NCBI RefSeq assembly: GCF_026241095.1
Contig: NZ_JAPFGB010000012.1
Span: 124,001-188,000, forward strand
Length of the DNA: 64,000 bases
Reading direction: 5' to 3'
From: Saccharopolyspora sp. NFXS83
Lineage (GTDB): Bacteria; Actinomycetota; Actinomycetes; Mycobacteriales; Pseudonocardiaceae
In this document: positions 59,420-64,000 of the stretch, one piece after another
Numbering within the stretch: the stretch's first letter is position 1
Layout: every line of letters begins with the position of its first letter
The notes under the pieces: model-generated
The model's input: only the letters and a program-made list of their open reading frames with translations
Database searches by the model: none
Told to the model about the DNA's origin: nothing
Position numbers and translations under genes: made by a program

Positions 59420-60847
59420 CTAGCCGGTCGGGGCGGAGGAGGCGAGCGCGGCTTGGACCCCGGCCATCACCTCGCCGACCGCGCGGTCGTCGCGCAGGTC
59501 CCACACCGAGGTGACGATGTCGGCCGCCCGGTCCGGTCCGACCGCCCGTCCCGCGTTGCCGGTGAACTTCGCCGCCAGCTCCTCGGACGACAGCGGGCGC
59601 TGCGGTCCGCCGCGGTTCTCGGTGATCCGCTCGGTCACCGAGCCGCCGTCGGCGAGCTCGGCGGTGAGCACCGCGGGGAACTGGCGCGGGAACCCGGCCG
59701 TGGCCTGCTCGTCGGCGACGACCCGGACCCGCCCGGCCAGCTCCAACCGGCGGGGATCGGCCGCGGCGGCGTCGGTGAAGTCCTCGTGGAACACGCCGAG
59801 CCCGCCACCGCCGATCAGCGCGGCGGCCACGGTGTAGGGACCGGAGAACGCCGCGTGGTAGCCGGAGCGCGGATGCCGCTTCTCCTCGGCCGGTTCGGCG
59901 ATGGTGCGCAGCACCGGGGCGGGCACCCCGAGCACCAGCTCGCGGACCTGCTCGGCGGTCACGCCCCGCTCGCGCAGCCGGAGGGCGGCGTCGATGCCCG
60001 CGTGGGTGAAGTGGTTGCAGGGGTAGGGCTTGAAGAACACGCCTGGCGTCTCCCACTGCTCGCCGAGCCCGTCGGTGACCCGATCCGGGTGCACCCGCTC
60101 ACCGCAGAACGCGCGCAGGAAACCGAACCTGCCCTCGATCACGGTCGGCGGGCCGGTGAGGCCGTGGCGCGCCAGGTCCGCGGCGGCCACCCCGGAGTGC
60201 GCGGCCCAGCCGCAGTGCACCCGCTTGATCGTGCCGCCGGTGCGGTTCGCCTCGATCACCCCGGCGCCCATGCTCGCGGCGATGCCGACCGCGGAGGCCA
60301 GCTGATCCGCGTCGAGGCCCTGGACCATGCCGGAGGCCACGGCGGCGCCGATCGCACCGCAGATCGCCGTGGCGTGCTGCCCGTGCTCGAAGAAGACCGA
60401 GTTGCCCAGCTCCTCGTCGTAGCCCGCCATGCCGAGCCGGCAGGTGACCTCGATGCCCATCGCGGTCGCGGCCAGCAAGGCCCGGCCACCGGCGCCGGTG
60501 CGCTCCGCCGTGGCGAGCGCGGCCGGGACGACCGAGGCCGACGGGTGCAGGACCGACGGCAGGTGGGTGTCGTCGAAGTCGAGGCTGTGCGCCAAGGTTC
60601 CGTTGACCAGCGCGGCCGACGGGGCGGGCACCCGATCCGGCAGCCCGATCGCGGTCGCCGCGGGGGCGCCGCCCCACTCGGCGGCCACCGCCCCGGCGAT
60701 CCGGGCGGGTTCCTCGCGGGTGGCCGCGAGCGAGTTCCCGAGGACGTCGACGATCCGGCGGACCACGTCCTCGGCCAAGGTGTCGTCGACGCCGCCGGCC
60801 GCGAGCCGGGCGCCGACCTCGCCGATCCGCTGCGCGGGAGTGGTCAT
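59420..60847 (-). CDS. MmgE/PrpD family protein 2
   Basis: A 475-residue protein of the PrpD fold. Features are LAHSLDFDDTHLPSVLHPSA (active-site DDTH, near residue 90), GGTIKRVHCGWAAHSGV and FFKPYPCNHFTHAGIDA (KPYPxC, near residue 300). DDTH and KPYPxC are complete, so it should be catalytic, unlike paralogue 1 whose equivalents are less clear. ATG 60847 overlaps the cyclase stop. Dehydration or decarboxylation of a tricarboxylate-like acid is typical of the family. Confidence 0.88.
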   Translation of the reverse strand: MTTPAQRIGEVGARLAAGGVDDTLAEDVVRRIVDVLGNSLAATREEPARIAGAVAAEWGGAPAATAIGLPDRVPAPSAALVNGTLAHSLDFDDTHLPSVLHPSASVVPAALATAERTGAGGRALLAATAMGIEVTCRLGMAGYDEELGNSVFFEHGQHATAICGAIGAAVASGMVQGLDADQLASAVGIAASMGAGVIEANRTGGTIKRVHCGWAAHSGVAAADLARHGLTGPPTVIEGRFGFLRAFCGERVHPDRVTDGLGEQWETPGVFFKPYPCNHFTHAGIDAALRLRERGVTAEQVRELVLGVPAPVLRTIAEPAEEKRHPRSGYHAAFSGPYTVAAALIGGGGLGVFHEDFTDAAAADPRRLELAGRVRVVADEQATAGFPRQFPAVLTAELADGGSVTERITENRGGPQRPLSSEELAAKFTGNAGRAVGPDRAADIVTSVWDLRDDRAVGEVMAGVQAALASSAPTG

Positions 60848-61662
60848 GCCGGCACCACCGCCAGGGGACGGACCGGGGCGCCGGTGCCGCCGACGATGCG
60901 CAGCGGGGCGAACACGGCGAGGAATTCGCCGAGCCCCGCCTCCGCGGCGTCCTCCAGGGCGAGGTGCTCGACGATGTGGATGCCGTGCTCCACCAGCAGC
61001 ACCCGGTGGACCGGCAGCACGCGGTGCCCGGCCCCGGCGGGGATCTGCTCGTAGGCGGTGGTGTCCGTGCCGGTGGCGACGATGCCGCGCTCGACCAGCC
61101 ACTGGGCGCCGTCGACGGTCATGCCGGGCACGCCGGTCTCCTTGCCGACGTAGGCGGTCGCGTCGGAGAACAACCGCCCCCACCCGGTCCGCACCACGGC
61201 GACGTCGCCCGGTCCGGGCTCGGCGCCGATCCGCTCCGCGGCCCGCGCCAAGTCGTCGGCGGTGATGCCGTAACCGGGTTCCAGCACCTCCACGCCGTGC
61301 AGCGCGGCCACGTCGAGGAACACGCCGCGGGTGACCATCGGTGGGATCGTCTCCGCGCCGTGCACGGTGTGCTTGCCGCCGCGCTGGGACTCGGCCGCGT
61401 CGGCGCCGCCGTGCAGCCGCCCCTCGTGGCTGACGTGGGCGAGCGCGTCGACGTGGGTGCCGGTGTGGCCGCCGGTGACGATCACCTCGTTGGACGCCGA
61501 GCCCCCGTCGGGGCGGACCGCGTCGCCGTGGCGGCGTTCGAGGGTCATCCGGAAGCCGGGATGGTTCGGCGAGCCGGCCATCCCGGTGTAGAGCGGGTGC
61601 CCGAGCTCGATGGTCCGGGTACCGGCGCGCACGGCGCCGAGCAGTCCGTCGGTGGCGCTCAC
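60844..61662 (-). CDS. Cyclase-family metal-dependent hydrolase (kynurenine formamidase-like)
   Basis: A 272-residue protein with the HxGTHxD metal motif (VTGGHTGTHVDALAH, near residue 68), characteristic of the cyclase/KynB fold, and a distal histidine in HRVLLVEHGIHIVEHL. Members hydrolyse amides or lactones, or dehydrate isatin-type substrates. GTG 61662 follows GGAGAACTC and overlaps the upstream stop. In this operon a lactone or amide opening step is plausible. Confidence 0.85.
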   Translation of the reverse strand: MSATDGLLGAVRAGTRTIELGHPLYTGMAGSPNHPGFRMTLERRHGDAVRPDGGSASNEVIVTGGHTGTHVDALAHVSHEGRLHGGADAAESQRGGKHTVHGAETIPPMVTRGVFLDVAALHGVEVLEPGYGITADDLARAAERIGAEPGPGDVAVVRTGWGRLFSDATAYVGKETGVPGMTVDGAQWLVERGIVATGTDTTAYEQIPAGAGHRVLPVHRVLLVEHGIHIVEHLALEDAAEAGLGEFLAVFAPLRIVGGTGAPVRPLAVVPA

Positions 61663-62531
61663 GAGTTCTCCTTCCCGGCCGCCGCACGGGCCGGTTCGTG
61701 GTGGTCGGGGGCGTGCTGTTCCAGCGCGTCGGCGAGTTCGACCACCCAGCGGGCGCCCGCGACGACGGCCGGGTCGACGAAGCGGCCGTCGGCGTCGACC
61801 CAGGCGGCGTCGCCCGCGGAGCCGACCGAGGCGAGCAGGGCGCGCGCCCGCTCGACCTCCCCGGCGTCCGGGGTGAAGGCCGCGTGCACCGGGGCGATCT
61901 GCCGGGGGTGGATCACCGACCGGCCGAAGAACCCGGCGTCGCGCAGGGCGCCGCTGTCGGCGGTGAGCCCGGCGGTGTCCGAGAGCTCGGTCCAGACGCT
62001 GGCGACCGGGCTGGGCAGTCCGGCCGCGCGGTTCGCGGTGACGAGCCGGGCCCGGGCCCAGCCGAGCTCGGCGCGGTCGCGGACCCGCAGGTCGGCGGCC
62101 AGGTCGGTCTCGCCCGGCGAGATCCCGGCGACGAGCGGGTGGCTCTCGGCGAGGTCGAAGGCCCGGCGCAGCCCGCGGGCGCTCTCCACGAGCAGGTGCA
62201 GCGGCAGCCCGGTCCGTTCGGCGAGGTCGGCGACCGCGTCCGGGTCCTCCGCTTTGGGGACCCGCAGCCCGGCGATGCCGGAGCTCGCCAGGGCGGCGGC
62301 GTCGTCGTCCGACCACGGCGTCCCGGCGGCGTTGATCCGCACCCAGATCCGGGGGTCCCGAGCTGCGGTGGCCACCGCGACCTCGCGGGCGAGCGCCTTG
62401 TCGGCGGGCGGAACCGCGTCCTCCAGGTCGAGGACGACGGCGTCGGCCGCCCCGCCGAGGGCCTTGGCGACCAGGTCGTCGCGGTGGGCGGGGACGTAGA
62501 GCCAGCTCCGCGCCCACCCGAGGGCGCTCAC
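61659..62531 (-). CDS. HpcH/HpaI aldolase / CitE-like CoA-ester lyase
   Basis: A 290-residue TIM-barrel lyase of the CitE group. SWLYVPAHRDDLVAKAL, VVLDLEDAVPPADK and GFFGRSVIHPRQI are diagnostic of citryl-, malyl- or citramalyl-CoA lyases. It would cleave a 3-hydroxyacyl-CoA to acetyl-CoA plus a ketoacid. GTG 62531 overlaps the CoA-transferase stop, so CoA activation and cleavage are translationally linked. Confidence 0.9.
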   Translation of the reverse strand: MSALGWARSWLYVPAHRDDLVAKALGGAADAVVLDLEDAVPPADKALAREVAVATAARDPRIWVRINAAGTPWSDDDAAALASSGIAGLRVPKAEDPDAVADLAERTGLPLHLLVESARGLRRAFDLAESHPLVAGISPGETDLAADLRVRDRAELGWARARLVTANRAAGLPSPVASVWTELSDTAGLTADSGALRDAGFFGRSVIHPRQIAPVHAAFTPDAGEVERARALLASVGSAGDAAWVDADGRFVDPAVVAGARWVVELADALEQHAPDHHEPARAAAGKENS

Positions 62532-63727
62532 ACGACCCCCTGTTCGCGCAGCCGGTCCAGCTCACCGGCGTCGACGCCGAGGCCGCCGAGGATTTCCGCG
62601 GTGTGCGCGCCGAGGCGCGGGCCGGTGGTGCGGACCGAGCCGGGGGTCTCGGACAGCCGGAACGGGGTGTTCTGGAAGCGGACCGGGCCCAGTTCCTCGT
62701 CGTCGATCGTCACGATGCTGCCGAGCGCGTTGAAGTGCGGGTCGGCGAGCACGTCGGCCGCGGTGTAGATCGGGGCGACCGCCGCCTGGGCCTCTTCGAA
62801 GGCCGCGACGACCTCGTCCCGGTCGCGGGCGGCGATCCAGGAACCGACGGCCGCGTCGAGCTCCTCGACGTGCTCGGCGCGGCTCGCGCCGCTGGCGAAC
62901 CACGGTTCGTCGATCAGCTCCGGGGCGCCGACCAGCCGCATCACCCGCTCGGCGATCGACTGGGCGCTGGTGGACACGGCGACCCAGCGCCCGTCGGAGC
63001 ACTGGTAGGTGTTGCGCGGCGCGTTGTTCGACGACCGGTTTCCGGTGCGCGGCTGCAGCACGCCGAGCTGGTCGTAGGCGATGAGGCCCGGCCCGAGCAG
63101 GTGCAGCAGCGGCTCGATGATCGCGGTGTCGAGCACCTGGCCGCGGCCGGTGTCCTCGCGGGCCCGCAGCGCGGTGAGGATGCCGAACGCGGTGGTCAGC
63201 GCGGCGACGCCGTCGGCGAGGCCGAACGGCGGCAGCGTCGGCGGGCCGTCGGGCTCACCGGTCATCGCGGCGAACCCGCTCATGGCCTCGGCGAGGGTGC
63301 CGAACCCGGGGCGGGACGAGTACGGGCCCTTCTGCCCGAACCCGGTGACCCGCGCCAGCACGAGCCGCGGGTTGCGCGCGGAGAGCTCCTCCCAGCCCAG
63401 CCCCCAGCGCTCCAGGGTGCCGGGGCGGAAGTTCTCGATCACCACGTCCGCGTCGGCCGCGAGGTCGAGGAACAGCTCCCTGCCGCGCGGGGTGGACAGC
63501 ACCAGGGTGATCGCCCGCTTGTTGCGGGACAGCATCTTCCACCAGAGCCCGACGCCGTCCTTCTGCGCGCCGTGCGTGCGGGCGGGGTCACCGCGCGGGT
63601 GCTCGATCTTGATGACGTCGGCGCCGTGGTCGGCCAGCAGCGTGGCCGCCAGCGGACCGGCGAACAGGGTGGAGGCGTCGAGGACCTTCAGGCCTCGCAA
63701 GGCCGCAGGCTGGTCGTGGCTCATCAT
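62528..63727 (-). CDS. CaiB/BaiF CoA-transferase family protein
   Basis: A 399-residue class III CoA-transferase. KVLDASTLFAGPLAATLLADHGADVIKIE is a family hallmark (in parts: LFAGPLAATLLADHGADVIK), and LADGVAALTTAFG near residue 170 carries the catalytic aspartate. It activates an organic acid using succinyl-CoA or another donor. ATG 63727 overlaps the IclR gene stop. Together with the CitE-like lyase it resembles the itaconate/citramalate degradation pair, but no MaoC hydratase is visible. Confidence 0.92.
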   Translation of the reverse strand: MMSHDQPAALRGLKVLDASTLFAGPLAATLLADHGADVIKIEHPRGDPARTHGAQKDGVGLWWKMLSRNKRAITLVLSTPRGRELFLDLAADADVVIENFRPGTLERWGLGWEELSARNPRLVLARVTGFGQKGPYSSRPGFGTLAEAMSGFAAMTGEPDGPPTLPPFGLADGVAALTTAFGILTALRAREDTGRGQVLDTAIIEPLLHLLGPGLIAYDQLGVLQPRTGNRSSNNAPRNTYQCSDGRWVAVSTSAQSIAERVMRLVGAPELIDEPWFASGASRAEHVEELDAAVGSWIAARDRDEVVAAFEEAQAAVAPIYTAADVLADPHFNALGSIVTIDDEELGPVRFQNTPFRLSETPGSVRTTGPRLGAHTAEILGGLGVDAGELDRLREQGVV

Positions 63728-64000
63728 GTCCTTCCACTGCTGGTCGGGCGGGCTCGATCGGGCACGAGCCCGCCGAGCCGGGCGGTGAGGCGGTCGGCGA
63801 TTTCGATCACTTCGGGGGCGGTGGCGGCGACGAATTCGCCGGTGACGCGGAATCGGGGGCCGCACACCGACACCGCTCCGACGAGGCCGCCGGGACCGAA
63901 CACCGGCACGGCGACCGATCCGGCATCGCTCTGGCGCTCACCCGCGGAGGCCGCGTAGCCGAGCTCGCGGATGCGGTCCAGTTCGAGCCGCAGCGCGTCC
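63724..64000 (-). CDS. IclR family transcriptional regulator, C-terminal part (5' end outside window)
   Basis: The last 91 residues of an IclR effector-binding domain: LDRIRELGYAASAGERQSDAGS, VAVPVFGPGGLVGAVSVCGP and AAPEVIEIADRLTARLGG. IclR proteins of this type sense small organic acids and control catabolic operons. Its stop overlaps the CoA-transferase ATG, so it is the first gene of the operon or co-transcribed with it. The DNA-binding domain lies beyond the right edge. Confidence 0.9.
   Translation of the reverse strand, partial: DALRLELDRIRELGYAASAGERQSDAGSVAVPVFGPGGLVGAVSVCGPRFRVTGEFVAATAPEVIEIADRLTARLGGLVPDRARPTSSGRT

Overview
This window is GC-rich actinomycete chromosome: strong G/C preference at third codon positions, many GTG starts, mycothiol-era actinobacterial gene orders, ClpP1/ClpP2 pair, XRE/DUF397 gene pairs, DUF4233 and DUF5134 proteins. 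Gene order points to an actinomycete such as a member of the Pseudonocardiaceae (genus not provable from the sequence alone). The backbone from about 1 to 35,400 and 45,800 to 50,500 is the conserved actinobacterial block gpgP-like / rsfS / nadD / proA / proB / obg / rpmA / rplU / rne / DUF2344 + radical SAM pair / ndk / DUF4233 / folC / valS, then clpX / clpP2 / clpP1 / tig, nearly all on the minus strand. Between these core genes sit plus-strand or accessory insertions: a GNAT acetyltransferase, a RecQ-type helicase fused to a phosphoribosyltransferase-like tail, an MHS-type transporter, a two-gene glycosyltransferase operon, a cytidine deaminase-ASCH fusion, a secreted subtilisin, PhoD phosphatase, alcohol dehydrogenase, and an XRE/DUF397 island.

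From 35.5 to 45.6 kb is an accessory stretch: a YdeP/FdhF-like molybdoenzyme and its sulfurtransferase FdhD, an XRE-TPR regulator with a NUDIX hydrolase apparently started at CTG, stand-alone LigD polymerase and phosphoesterase genes, a DUF1963 protein, a Tat-type esterase, and an RBBP9-like hydrolase that has lost its catalytic residues. Two tRNA genes (Pro-TGG, Gly-TCC) follow tig.

The right end (51.5 to 64 kb) is catabolic. A small TetR-controlled locus (DUF5134 protein, a 49-residue membrane peptide translationally coupled to a membrane-fused linalool dehydratase-isomerase-like enzyme, TetR regulator, MpaB/DUF2236-type oxygenase) carries three matching TetR-type operators, one in each divergent promoter region, and is the best candidate for an undescribed system, probably acting on a terpenoid or other alkenol. 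It is followed by an eight-gene, mostly overlapping minus-strand operon headed by an IclR regulator: CaiB-type CoA transferase, CitE-type lyase, cyclase-family hydrolase, two MmgE/PrpD proteins, an MFS carrier and an Asp/Glu racemase-like enzyme, which together look like uptake and CoA-dependent cleavage of a branched or unsaturated dicarboxylate.

Non-coding structure is rich: a family of modular nested-palindrome repeats (three copies plus a half copy) in which the stems covary between copies; a pair of long palindromes in inverted orientation that bracket the XRE/DUF397 island between valS and folC; twin operators in front of regulators; a 15-bp coding minisatellite in rne; and several terminator-like hairpins.
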